The translations under genes were made by a program, and so were the position numbers. A DNA stretch of 64,000 bases, from positions 1 to 64,000 of the forward strand of contig DAISIV010000018.1 of assembly GCA_036821825.1 (NCBI GenBank), written 5' to 3'. Shown here in pieces: positions 8,476-16,538 of this stretch (position 1 is its first letter; each line of letters starts with the position of its first letter). Source of the DNA: CAITZA01 sp937915285. Lineage in GTDB: Bacteria > Desulfobacterota > Desulfomonilia > Desulfomonilales > Desulfomonilaceae. The notes under the pieces were generated by a model. That model was not told the DNA's origin and did no database searches. It worked only from the letters and a program-made list of their open reading frames with translations.

Positions 8476-9579
8476 TTACCTCGAATACGGGTCTACGGCG
8501 TCACGTAGCCCATCACCCACGAAATTGAATGAAAGCACTATTATGATCACGAAAGCCACGGGGATGAGCAACCACGGGTAAAGGGCTACCGTCGTAACAT
8601 TCTGGGCCTCTTTCAGGAGGACCCCGAGGCTAGTAATAGGAGGTCTCAGACCTATACCCAAAAAACTCAACGCCGTCTCAGCCAGAATCATTCCAGGTAT
8701 GGCCAAAGTCACCGACACTATTATGTGAGATGTAAACGACGGAAGGAGGTGCCTGAAAATTATCCTTGCGTCACTGGCGCCTATGAATCTGGCAGCCAGA
8801 ACAAACTCCTCCTCGCGCAAGGCTATCAGCTTGCCTCTTACCATCCTGGCCAGGTCCGTCCAGCCCACCAGTGACAAAATCAGCGTTATCGTGAAATATA
8901 CTTTCAGCGCGGGCCAGTGAGGTGGCATTGACGCCGAAAGTCCCATCCACAGAGGAATACTCGGAAAACAGCGAATGATCTCTATGATTCGCTGAATCAC
9001 CACATCGGCCCAACCGCCCGAGTAACCGGATATGCCTCCAAGCGTCAACCCCAGCACCAGACTCATGAAAACGCCTATCATTCCAATAGACAAAGAAATT
9101 CTCGTGCCATACAGGCATCTCGAGAAAACATCCCTGCCCATTCGGTCAGCGCCGAATAGAAACAGTTTCGCAGGAGTTTCAACACCAAAGAAGTGGATAT
9201 CAGTTTCCCACATTCCCCAGAAAAGATAAGGGTCTCCTTGCACAAAGAGTTTAATTGGGTAGTTCTTTCCCATTATCTCTTTGAATGTCATTTTATGGGT
9301 TTCCAGATCGATTTCCATGTCCATCTGGCGGACGAATGGCCATCTGAGGCTTCCGTTCTCATCAAAAATATGAATTCTGGATGGTGGCGAATAGATTGCC
9401 TCCAGATGACGTGTGTCTTTCTCGTATGGGGCCAGGAACTCGCAAAAAATGGCTGTAAAATACATACCGGATATCGAAATCAGACCTATCATCGCCAAAG
9501 TGTGTTTCTTGTATCGCCACCATACGAGCTGTCGCCATGTGGCGTTCAAGTATTTCATTTCTTTCTGTTTCTGGTCCAT
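8476..9579 (-). CDS. dppC: Peptide ABC transporter permease, DppC/OppC-like with long periplasmic insert
   Basis: At 367 residues it is about 60-70 longer than usual DppC. The extra length lies after the first membrane segment (about residues 72-145), a hydrophilic stretch before the typical FGADRMGRDVFSR motif. The remaining membrane segments and the EAA loop (AARFIGASDARIIFRHLLPS) are intact. The ATG overlaps the stop of dppB (TAATG), implying translational coupling. Long-insert DppC proteins occur with large SBP family 5 binding proteins that take longer substrates, which fits the 640-residue binding protein encoded upstream; the exact ligand is unknown. Confidence 0.88.
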   Translation of the reverse strand: MDQKQKEMKYLNATWRQLVWWRYKKHTLAMIGLISISGMYFTAIFCEFLAPYEKDTRHLEAIYSPPSRIHIFDENGSLRWPFVRQMDMEIDLETHKMTFKEIMGKNYPIKLFVQGDPYLFWGMWETDIHFFGVETPAKLFLFGADRMGRDVFSRCLYGTRISLSIGMIGVFMSLVLGLTLGGISGYSGGWADVVIQRIIEIIRCFPSIPLWMGLSASMPPHWPALKVYFTITLILSLVGWTDLARMVRGKLIALREEEFVLAARFIGASDARIIFRHLLPSFTSHIIVSVTLAIPGMILAETALSFLGIGLRPPITSLGVLLKEAQNVTTVALYPWLLIPVAFVIIIVLSFNFVGDGLRDAVDPYSR

Positions 9580-10577
9580 TATAGACCCTCCCTTGCGCCA
9601 AAACGGATTCGAGGGTCAACCCATGCGAGCAGAATATCAGAAATTAAAGTTCCAACTACGGTCAGGAACGAAAGCAGCATTATGAACGTTCCTGCCAACT
9701 GCATGTCCTGGCTTAACAACGCGCTAAGAAGTAGCGGCCCTGTTGTAGGAAGGTTCAGCACTACGGCGGTTATTGCAATGCCCGAAACCAGTTCGGGTAA
9801 AGTCCATCCTATGGTGCTTACCAGGGGATTGATTGCTACCCTGACAGGATATTTCAGTATGAGGTGAACCTCCGATAGTCCCTTGGCCCTTGCCGTGGTG
9901 ACGTAAGGTTTCCTCAACTCATCAAGAAGGTTACCGCGGATGATTCGAATGAATTTTGCCGTATGGGCAGTTCCTACTATCACTACCGGAATCCACAAGT
10001 GTTTTAGAAGATCCAAAAACTTGGCAATGCTCCACGGGGCCTCCGCATACTCAGGTGAGAATAGACCGCCTATACTCAACCCCAGGTAGGCGTAAGACAC
10101 CCACAGCATGACCAGCGCAAACAGAAAGTTCGGAGTGGCTAGTCCAATGAATCCTATTACTGTCAGGAAGTAGTCCATCCAGGAGTATTGTCGAACCGCA
10201 GAATATATACCGATGGGAAGCGAAATGGCCCATGTAAACAAAATGGTGAATACCGAAATTATCACGGTAAGACTCAAACGCTCCCCTATCAACTCTGAGA
10301 CCGGCTTGTTCCATTCAAACGAATGACCAAAATCACCCTTCAGGAAATTCCCAGCCCATTTCAGATACTGCATGTACATGGGCTCATCCAGTCCAAAACG
10401 CTCCTTGAGCGCTTCCAGTTCGGCCTGATCAACCGTTTCTCCGCTGGCGCTCAGTTGGGCAACGTAGGTGGTAAGAAAGTCCCCAGGCGGTAACTGGATG
10501 ATGATAAACGAGATAATTGAAATAGCTACCAACGTCGGAATCATCAACAGAATCCGGCGAATAATGTAGGCGATCAT
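9579..10577 (-). CDS. dppB: Peptide ABC transporter permease, DppB/OppB-like
   Basis: The 332-residue integral membrane protein begins with the family signature MIAYIIRRILLMIPTLVAIS and ends DPRIRFG. It has the PGDF motif, the periplasmic helix LKERFGLDEPMYMQYLKW and an EAA loop YVTTARAKGLSEVHLILKYPVR. It forms the translocation pore together with DppC. The ATG at 10577 has a GGAAGG site. A 240-base spacer containing a stable hairpin separates it from the binding-protein gene upstream. Confidence 0.9.
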   Translation of the reverse strand: MIAYIIRRILLMIPTLVAISIISFIIIQLPPGDFLTTYVAQLSASGETVDQAELEALKERFGLDEPMYMQYLKWAGNFLKGDFGHSFEWNKPVSELIGERLSLTVIISVFTILFTWAISLPIGIYSAVRQYSWMDYFLTVIGFIGLATPNFLFALVMLWVSYAYLGLSIGGLFSPEYAEAPWSIAKFLDLLKHLWIPVVIVGTAHTAKFIRIIRGNLLDELRKPYVTTARAKGLSEVHLILKYPVRVAINPLVSTIGWTLPELVSGIAITAVVLNLPTTGPLLLSALLSQDMQLAGTFIMLLSFLTVVGTLISDILLAWVDPRIRFGAREGL

Positions 10578-10751
10578 CCGGCCTTCCCTCTCTCAGAAAT
10601 TTTCAGCAGTTGCCATCATGATAATATTTTCCTGCCTGCGACCGTTGACATTGATTTCAGAGGCGCCCCAGCGCCAGATCATCATATCAACTCTTAATTC
10701 TTAACAAATTGATCAGGCGGACGGTTCGAACTCAATACCAACAGCATTTCT

Positions 10752-10779
10752 GGTCTTGGCTTCTCAGTTCACCAAGACC
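10752..10779 (-). repeat. Intra-operon hairpin between binding-protein and permease genes
   Basis: GGTCTTGG at 10752-10759 pairs perfectly with CCAAGACC at 10772-10779 across a 12-base loop, without a T run on either strand. Hairpins at this place often protect the upstream binding-protein mRNA and let it accumulate over the permease message; that function is inferred. Confidence 0.5.
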
Positions 10780-10817
10780 ACTATTTTGAAAGCATCCTCA
10801 AGACATCGTTGCTACTG

Positions 10818-12740
10818 TCAGCGTCCCCCCGGCTTGCCCGGTACAAAAGAAAACTGCTCCGGATGTATTGGCCCAGGGTTCGGATAGATCCAACTCTGAA
10901 AATCCTTTTTTGCAACGTTGATCATATTTTTGGAAACGACATAATAATCAGGTGGATCGTGAACAAGCCCGATCACGTAAAGGTTCTTCTCATTGGCCGC
11001 CAGTATTTTTGCGAAAAGCTCTTTGCGGCTCTCGGGGCTTACTGCCTTGAGTATTTCATTATAAGTTTGCATCATTTCCTTTATATCCGGAGTCGGCTCC
11101 TCACCTTTCTTGCCACCACTCTGAAACCACTGGGCATAAAGCGGGGCGTTGAGACTTTCCGAATTGTAAGGGAAATACCATCTCGGCTCCAGCAAACATT
11201 CTATACCACCATCACCAGGCCAAAGCGCAATCTCATGAGCCGCATTCTGGGTTCGTTGTCTGAAAAGCTCCATGGTTTCGGACTTGACTTCCGTCTCTAT
11301 TCCAACGGCTTTGAGGTTCGAAGCAATCACCTCAGCGGAGTCAACCCACTGGGGAACCGATACCGAGACGTCGAGCGATATCTGGAGCGGTTTTCCATCT
11401 GAACGCAGCCTTTTGCCGTCTGATCCTTTTTTTAGGCCCATTTCATCCAGAAGAGCGTTAGCCTTGGCGGCATCATGTTCCAGATAAGCCTTCTCATAAG
11501 AAGCGCTGTAAAATTCAGACTCGGGCAATGGCGCAGCTTGACGAACAACGCCCTTGCCTCTGCATACTATTTTATTGATTTCCGAACGGTTTATCGCATG
11601 TGACAATGCTTTCCTGAATCTTGAATCGTTCAGGATTTCACTAAGAACAGGATCCTTGTGGTTAAGATTGGGAGCAAGCAGTATGCCGACCGATGCAGTT
11701 GAAGTCTTGGGGACAAGGCGGTAATTTCCGTTGGCTGCGCTTGCAAGAAGTAGAACCGAATTCTGCATACTACCGAGATGTCTACCCTGCATGTCTATTT
11801 CACCGGCAATCGCCTTTAGAACTATTGTTTTTGCTTCAGCCTGAAGTTCGTGAACCATGGAATCAATGTAAGGTAACTGGTTGCCATTAGTGTCGACCTT
11901 CCAGTAATAGGGGTTGCGTTCCATGACGAACCTTTTCGCAGGAGCGGGGACTTTGGTTATCCATGCGCAAAGACTAGGCATCTGATTTGAAACAAACAGG
12001 GAGTGCCTGAGGTTGGAGGCGTCTAGGAACAACTTTACCCAGGTAGAGGCGTTCTTGGCGTTCATCAACTCTTCAAGCTTCTTGGGATCAGCATATTTTT
12101 TGTGAAATTGCTTTAGATAGTGTTTTGGCTTCGTAACCAGTTCCATGCCGTGAGGGCAGGCAAGCTGATCTATGAAAAGGCTATATGGCTTTTCGAACTC
12201 GATCCTGAATGTATAGTCATCTATTTTTGATGCCTTAGGCGCATTACCATCCACTGAAAGCCAGTTGGGAGGCGTTGAAGTCAACTCTTTGTCGAGCACT
12301 ATGTCTTCAAAATAAAACATCACGTCGTCTGCAGTGAAAGGAGCCCCATCGGACCATTTCACTCCTTCAATCAGGTAGAAGGTGAATATACGGCCCGTTT
12401 CGTCAACCTCCCATTTTCGTGCCAAATTGGGGACTATCTGGTAATCAGGACTCCAGCGGACCAGCGGTTCGTAAAGAACACGCCTGACTCCCACTAGATC
12501 AGACAGGCCTGTATAAGCGCGCCGCCATAGACCTCCGTAGGCTCCTACCTGATCCACCGGCTTAATGACCGGGGGCTCCTTTGGAAGCCGCTGATCAACC
12601 GGGGGTAGTTGACCCGCCTTGACGAGTTTGGCCAGGGCCGGCGCCTCGTTGAAAGCGTTGGCGTTGTCGAAAACAAAAAAATTCATCGTGGCTATTATAA
12701 AAAGTACGCAAACCGGGATTTTCAGACCGCTGGTGTTCAT
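10818..12740 (-). CDS. Periplasmic substrate-binding protein, SBP family 5 (peptide/oligosaccharide)
   Basis: The 640-residue protein is the solute receptor of the importer. The start is the ATG at 12740, preceded by GGAGGGG; a longer frame from 12797 is less likely. A signal peptide (about residues 1-29, ending DNANA) precedes the family 5 binding fold, with motifs LYEPLVRW, LARKWEVDETGRIFTFYL, VKWSDGAPFTADDV and RFRKALSHAINR. It is about 100 residues longer than DppA/OppA, as in the subgroup that includes YejA and some oligosaccharide-binding members, so the ligand could be peptides or sugars. There is no lipobox. A TTGACA box at 12825-12820 is a candidate -35 element, but its -10 is poor. 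Confidence 0.87.
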   Translation of the reverse strand: MNTSGLKIPVCVLFIIATMNFFVFDNANAFNEAPALAKLVKAGQLPPVDQRLPKEPPVIKPVDQVGAYGGLWRRAYTGLSDLVGVRRVLYEPLVRWSPDYQIVPNLARKWEVDETGRIFTFYLIEGVKWSDGAPFTADDVMFYFEDIVLDKELTSTPPNWLSVDGNAPKASKIDDYTFRIEFEKPYSLFIDQLACPHGMELVTKPKHYLKQFHKKYADPKKLEELMNAKNASTWVKLFLDASNLRHSLFVSNQMPSLCAWITKVPAPAKRFVMERNPYYWKVDTNGNQLPYIDSMVHELQAEAKTIVLKAIAGEIDMQGRHLGSMQNSVLLLASAANGNYRLVPKTSTASVGILLAPNLNHKDPVLSEILNDSRFRKALSHAINRSEINKIVCRGKGVVRQAAPLPESEFYSASYEKAYLEHDAAKANALLDEMGLKKGSDGKRLRSDGKPLQISLDVSVSVPQWVDSAEVIASNLKAVGIETEVKSETMELFRQRTQNAAHEIALWPGDGGIECLLEPRWYFPYNSESLNAPLYAQWFQSGGKKGEEPTPDIKEMMQTYNEILKAVSPESRKELFAKILAANEKNLYVIGLVHDPPDYYVVSKNMINVAKKDFQSWIYPNPGPIHPEQFSFVPGKPGGR

Positions 12741-13057
12741 TGCCCCTCCAGAAGTGTCAGTACAACGATTTAAGCAGAGGCGTATCGGGGACTCCATTCG
12801 AATCCCGAGGATACGAATTTGTCAAATAGTAGCATTGTTTGCCTGAAACACAAAATTTTCTCGTAACAATTCTTAACGGATTAGGAGCAATCATGAGACA
12901 TTCAGATGCCCCGAAAGCTGCCACATTTCACGTTCCAGCAAATGTAAAATCCGCAGAATCTCAAGCTGGTAATCGCTGGAACGTCAGGAGTTGCGTGACC
13001 ATCAACAATCAATTTATCCGATTCTGCAGTAAAAATTCCAACACATCAATTCCGACT
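12741..13057. other. Intergenic region, binding-protein promoter side
   Basis: This stretch holds the probable minus-strand promoter region of the transporter operon (TTGACA on the minus strand at 12825-12820). A plus-strand frame from ATG 12893 with AGGAG upstream is open but runs antisense into ssb; I do not call it. Confidence 0.4.
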
Positions 13058-13534
13058 CTAGAAAGGAATCTCATCCTCAGGGGGTGGAGGAAAATATCCG
13101 CGTTCATCATTTCTGGCCTTTTGACCCGAAGTCGCCCTGGCCTGAGCAGACGGAGGCTTTGTTCCACTTCCTTCAGAGCGCCCAGATTGATCTGACCCTG
13201 GTCCACCTAGTAAAATCAAATCGTTGGCAATTATTTCAAAAGTGGTTCTCTTGTTGCCGTCCTGATCCTCCCAGTCTCTACTCTGGATTCGACCTTCGAT
13301 ATAAACCTGTTTGCCTTTTCCAAGGTATTCACCACAGATTTCTCCCAGCCTTCCCCACGCCACAATGCGATGCCATTCCGTTCGCTCCTGATCATTACCA
13401 TCCTGATCTCGCCACCTCTGCGAGGTCGCCAGGGTAAAGGTGGCCACCGCCTTTCCTGACGCCGTGTAACGAACTTCCGGATCCTTGCCTACCCGACCCA
13501 ACAACATTACGCGATTAAGGGACCTCGCCGACAT
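13058..13534 (-). CDS. ssb: Single-stranded DNA-binding protein
   Basis: The start is the ATG at 13534, preceded by GGAGGTG; the frame extends upstream without support. The 158-residue protein has an OB fold over about residues 1-110 (NRVMLLGRVGKDPEVRYT, ATSQRWRDQDG, EWHRIVAWGRLGEICGEYL, VYIEGRIQSR), a low-complexity Gln/Ser/Gly linker and the acidic C-terminal tip DEIPF that recruits DNA repair and replication partners. Length and layout are standard for bacterial SSB. Upstream, a 12-base palindrome overlaps a TATAAT box (separate entry), suggesting repressor control of this gene. Confidence 0.95.
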   Translation of the reverse strand: MSARSLNRVMLLGRVGKDPEVRYTASGKAVATFTLATSQRWRDQDGNDQERTEWHRIVAWGRLGEICGEYLGKGKQVYIEGRIQSRDWEDQDGNKRTTFEIIANDLILLGGPGSDQSGRSEGSGTKPPSAQARATSGQKARNDERGYFPPPPEDEIPF

Positions 13535-13546
13535 GTGACACCTCCA

Positions 13547-13563
13547 ATTATACAGTTCACTGT
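13547..13563 (-). promoter_or_regulatory. ssb -10 box overlapped by a palindrome
   Basis: On the minus strand TATAAT lies at 13552-13547, a few bases before the ssb ribosome binding site. It directly abuts the palindrome ACAGTgaACTGT (13563-13552). A palindrome overlapping the -10 is a typical operator position; a LexA-type repressor is one candidate, because ssb is SOS-controlled in some bacteria, but the motif is not a LexA box I recognise. Confidence 0.4.
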
Positions 13564-13635
13564 GATTGTTTAAATAGTTTGCCGTGATTAGCCAGAAGAA
13601 GTATCCTCTACGATAATGGTCCAGATTGTCAAGAA

Positions 13636-13959
13636 TTGCCAGACCGGAATGGACGGAGCGATAAGATTCCAACAATTCGTAAATTGATTCATGAATTGCT
13701 TGTTCATGGGGAATATACTTCCAAATCGATATCCAAGATACTTGGTATCAAGGAAAAAGACGTTCTTGATGATTTGCCGCATATCAAGAAATCTCTCGGA
13801 CATGGCCAGGAAATCATAACGCAGCCAGCGCGCTGCCTCGGGTGCGGATTTGTCTTCAGAAAGAGAGACAGGGTCTCTTCTCCTGGACGCTGCCCCGTAT
13901 GTAGATCGGAAGCGATTTCACCACCGGTGTTTGGTATAAAACAGCGCGACAATCACTAA
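13636..13959 (+). CDS. Small HTH protein with C-terminal zinc ribbon (COG3357-like regulator)
   Basis: The 107-residue protein has a winged-helix-like N-terminal half (residues about 12-50, with TSKSISKILGIKEKDVLDDLPHIKKSL) and a zinc ribbon with two CxxC pairs: ARCLGCGF and GRCPVCRS. This matches small predicted transcription regulators that fuse an HTH to a zinc ribbon and are common in archaea and sulfate reducers. The start is uncertain: TTG at 13636 has no strong ribosome site. It diverges from ssb, with about 100 bases between starts, and precedes cysE by 70 bases. Its target is unknown. Confidence 0.75.
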   Translation: MPDRNGRSDKIPTIRKLIHELLVHGEYTSKSISKILGIKEKDVLDDLPHIKKSLGHGQEIITQPARCLGCGFVFRKRDRVSSPGRCPVCRSEAISPPVFGIKQRDNH

Positions 13960-14029
13960 CTTGAAAGGCTTATGTAACCTTTCCAAAGCGTGATATACTT
14001 TTTGAAAAATAGCGGAGTATTTGTTTCAG

Positions 14030-15013
14030 ATGGGCCAAAAAGCAAAATTTGAGGATGTTTGTGAGTTTCAGGAAGACACTCTGTTGCCTTTGCAGGAAGA
14101 AAGGTTAAGAAAAAGCATCGCCGCCATGGTGCAGACATGCACTGACAAGACCACGGTGGACCATGTAGGCGCTGCGCTCATACCATCAAAAGATGAGATC
14201 ATCAGAATACTTGGAATACTTCAGGATCTTCTGTTTCCGGGATTTTTCGGAAAACAGGAGTTAAGCAGCCAGACCCTTGAATACCATCTCGGTAACGAGA
14301 TGATTCAACTTTACGAGGCTTTGTCGGCTCAGATATCGCGAAGCATAAGGCACGAATGCCGTAGGGCCGATAACATCTGTGTAAAGTGCATCGACAGGGG
14401 ACGGGAAGAAGCGATTTTGTTCGTTGAACGACTCCCGGACCTTCGCAGAATACTTAGTCGGGACGTCATGGCTCACTACGACGGGGACCCTGCGGCAAAG
14501 AGCCTTGATGAGATAGTGTTCTCCTACCCTGGCCTATATGCAATTTTTGTGTACAGGGTGGCACATGAACTCTTCCTCAGGCAAATTCCGCTAATGCCCA
14601 GAATAATGACTGAACATGCCCATTCACTCACGGGAATAGACATAAATCCCGGAGCTACCATAGGATCGGACTTCTTCATAGATCATGGGACCGGGGTGGT
14701 CATTGGCGAAACCACCAATATTGGGGATAGAGTCAGAATCTACCAGGGAGTCACATTGGGCGCGCTTTCAGTTCCCCGTGAATCAGAGGGCGGGAATGCT
14801 TTGAGGGGCGCCAAAAGACATCCCACTATTGAGGATGATGTAACGATTTACGCTCAGGCTACAATACTTGGAGGGGACACAGTGATAGGAGCCAGATGCG
14901 TAATTGGAGGAAATGTATGGTTAACTTCGTCCGTTCCTCCAGACACCACGGTGCTCATTGAAGCCCCCAGGCATGTCTTTAAAGAGGACCGGAGCAAAAT
15001 ATCTGATGATTAG
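14030..15013 (+). CDS. cysE: Serine O-acetyltransferase (EpsC/CysE type)
   Basis: The enzyme acetylates L-serine with acetyl-CoA, the first step of cysteine synthesis. The ATG at 14030 lies 12 bases after GGAG; an in-frame TTG at 14021 is too close to it, so the start is not certain. The product is about 327 residues. The N-terminal alpha-helical region (1-205) is longer than in E. coli CysE, as in EpsC-type enzymes. The left-handed beta-helix follows, with catalytic-site motifs HAHSLTGIDINPGATIGSDFFIDHGTG, VIGETTNIGD, YQGVTLGALS, and RHPTIEDDV...ATILGGDTVIGA. It is located between a small regulator and ilvC. Confidence 0.93.
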   Translation: MGQKAKFEDVCEFQEDTLLPLQEERLRKSIAAMVQTCTDKTTVDHVGAALIPSKDEIIRILGILQDLLFPGFFGKQELSSQTLEYHLGNEMIQLYEALSAQISRSIRHECRRADNICVKCIDRGREEAILFVERLPDLRRILSRDVMAHYDGDPAAKSLDEIVFSYPGLYAIFVYRVAHELFLRQIPLMPRIMTEHAHSLTGIDINPGATIGSDFFIDHGTGVVIGETTNIGDRVRIYQGVTLGALSVPRESEGGNALRGAKRHPTIEDDVTIYAQATILGGDTVIGARCVIGGNVWLTSSVPPDTTVLIEAPRHVFKEDRSKISDD

Positions 15014-15025
15014 CAGATTGCTTCC

Positions 15026-15034
15026 TGCTATAAT
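15026..15034 (+). promoter_or_regulatory. Extended -10 promoter candidate for ilvC
   Basis: TGCTATAAT is a perfect extended -10 element lying 181 bases before the ilvC start, just after the cysE stop. No clear -35 was found. The implied leader is long and contains a small CTAAC/GTTAG hairpin near 15110. Confidence 0.45.
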
Positions 15035-15215
15035 GTTGTCGGGTGAATTATTTATAGACTGGCTTTAAAAACGCACAAGACATCTCATATTTCCTCTAGT
15101 GACTGCCCTGCTAACTTTTTGTTAGATCGCAGCCTTGTAGGAGTTTTATGTTTTTGGTAAACTGCCAGCCGACAAAATATTTAGAGAGCGTCAAGCGCTC
15201 ATCCGAGGAGAAAAA

Positions 15216-16223
15216 TTGGCCAGGATATTCTATGATAAAGACGCCGATCAGGCTTTTCTGAAAGATAAGACAGTTGCAGTAATTGGCTACGGTAGTCAGG
15301 GACATGCTCATGCCCTAAACCTGAAGGATTCAGGCGTAAAGGTTATAGTAGGTCTGCAGAAAAGCAGTCGAAGATGGAACAAGGTAACCGGGGACGGGCT
15401 AACCGTGATGGAAGTAGATGCGGCGGTAAAGTCCGCTGACATCATCATGGTTCTTGTGCCTGATGAAATACAGGCTGAACTGTACAAAACCAAAATTGCG
15501 CCTAATCTCACAAGCGGAAAAGCTCTTGCTTTCGCGCATGGGTTTAACATCCACTTCGGTCAGATCGAACCTGAAAAGGACATCGATGTATTCATGGTTG
15601 CTCCCAAGGGTCCCGGACACCTTGTGAGGAGAATGTATAAGGAAAATTTCGGTGTTCCGGCTCTGCTGGCAGTTTATCAGGACGCCACCGGCAACTGTTG
15701 GAAAACGGGCATGGCGTACGCCAGCGGTATTGGAAGCGCCAGGGCCGGCGTAATTGAAACCTCGTTTAAGGAAGAAACCGAAACAGATCTGTTTGGCGAA
15801 CAGGCGGTTCTTTGCGGGGGTGTCACCCAACTCATTCAAGCCGGTTTTGAGACCCTCGTGGAAGCTGGATATCAACCCGAGATTGCCTATTTTGAATGCC
15901 TGCACGAATTAAAGCTGATAGTTGATCTGATTTATGAAGGCGGCATTGGAAGGATGCGATATTCGGTCAGCAACACAGCGGAGTACGGTGATCTGACCAG
16001 AGGACCGCGTATTGTTGATGATAGAACAAAGTTGGAAATGAAGAAGATCCTTTCTGAAATCCAGACCGGCGAGTTTGCCAGGGAATGGATACTGGAAAAT
16101 CAGGCCGGTAGGCCCGTGTTCAAAGCAAAAGAGCGGATGGGAGAGGAGCATCAGATAGAATCTGTTGGTGCAAAACTCAGATCAATGATGAGTTGGATAT
16201 CAGCTCCCCTCGAGGAAAAATGA
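15216..16223 (+). CDS. ilvC: Ketol-acid reductoisomerase (class I)
   Basis: The enzyme carries out the NADPH-dependent isomerisation and reduction of acetolactate and acetohydroxybutyrate in valine, leucine and isoleucine synthesis. The 335-residue length is that of class I enzymes. The N-terminal Rossmann domain has VIGYGSQGHAHALNLKDSG (about residues 20-38), followed by KGPGH, and the C-terminal knotted domain carries metal-binding acidic residues in EETETDLFGEQ and the ECLHELKLIVDL helix. The start is TTG at 15216 with GAGGAG six bases upstream. Other ilv genes are not adjacent. Confidence 0.95.
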   Translation: MARIFYDKDADQAFLKDKTVAVIGYGSQGHAHALNLKDSGVKVIVGLQKSSRRWNKVTGDGLTVMEVDAAVKSADIIMVLVPDEIQAELYKTKIAPNLTSGKALAFAHGFNIHFGQIEPEKDIDVFMVAPKGPGHLVRRMYKENFGVPALLAVYQDATGNCWKTGMAYASGIGSARAGVIETSFKEETETDLFGEQAVLCGGVTQLIQAGFETLVEAGYQPEIAYFECLHELKLIVDLIYEGGIGRMRYSVSNTAEYGDLTRGPRIVDDRTKLEMKKILSEIQTGEFAREWILENQAGRPVFKAKERMGEEHQIESVGAKLRSMMSWISAPLEEK

Positions 16224-16538
16224 TTTAATTGAATTGGTTGATGCCAAATTGATTAGTTTACAAGCGTGACGTACGCCCTGGCGTGGCCCGTTTTGAATGC
16301 TATCATGGCAAATCTTTGAAAAAACCATTTGCAATACAAAATGCGCAATAGGGACAGCCCTCTCACATTAAGAGCGGGCTATTCCCTAAAGTTAACATCG
16401 GTTCACACGCCTTACTTGCGTAGAGCGAAGACATTATGCGGCGAAGAAACAGGTCATGAATATATTACAAAGGTTTAGTACTATTTTCATCAATTTCGGG
16501 GGGCCGAGATGGGGATTTGAGAAAGGACAGCGGCCGAA
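16224..16538. other. Intergenic region with imperfect hairpin
   Basis: The only structure seen is an imperfect inverted repeat at 16351-16386 (GGGACAGCCC-TCT against AGAGCGGGCTATTCCC) with no proper T run, which may act as a weak ilvC terminator. No ORF, RNA gene or convincing promoter was found. Confidence 0.4.

Noticed and set aside
9193..9867. 224-codon plus-strand frame over dppC/dppB
   Set aside because: It is antisense to two intact permease genes and shows no protein-like composition.
10809..11402. 197-codon plus-strand frame over the binding-protein gene
   Set aside because: It is antisense to the conserved SBP family 5 gene, with no supporting start site.
12893..13195. Plus-strand frame with AGGAG before ATG at 12893
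   Set aside because: The ribosome site is good, but the frame runs antisense into ssb and the product has no family features; it could only be called with homologues.
13963..13983. GAAAGG/CCTTTC hairpin after the HTH/zinc-ribbon gene as a terminator
   Set aside because: The stem is only six base pairs and has no T run.
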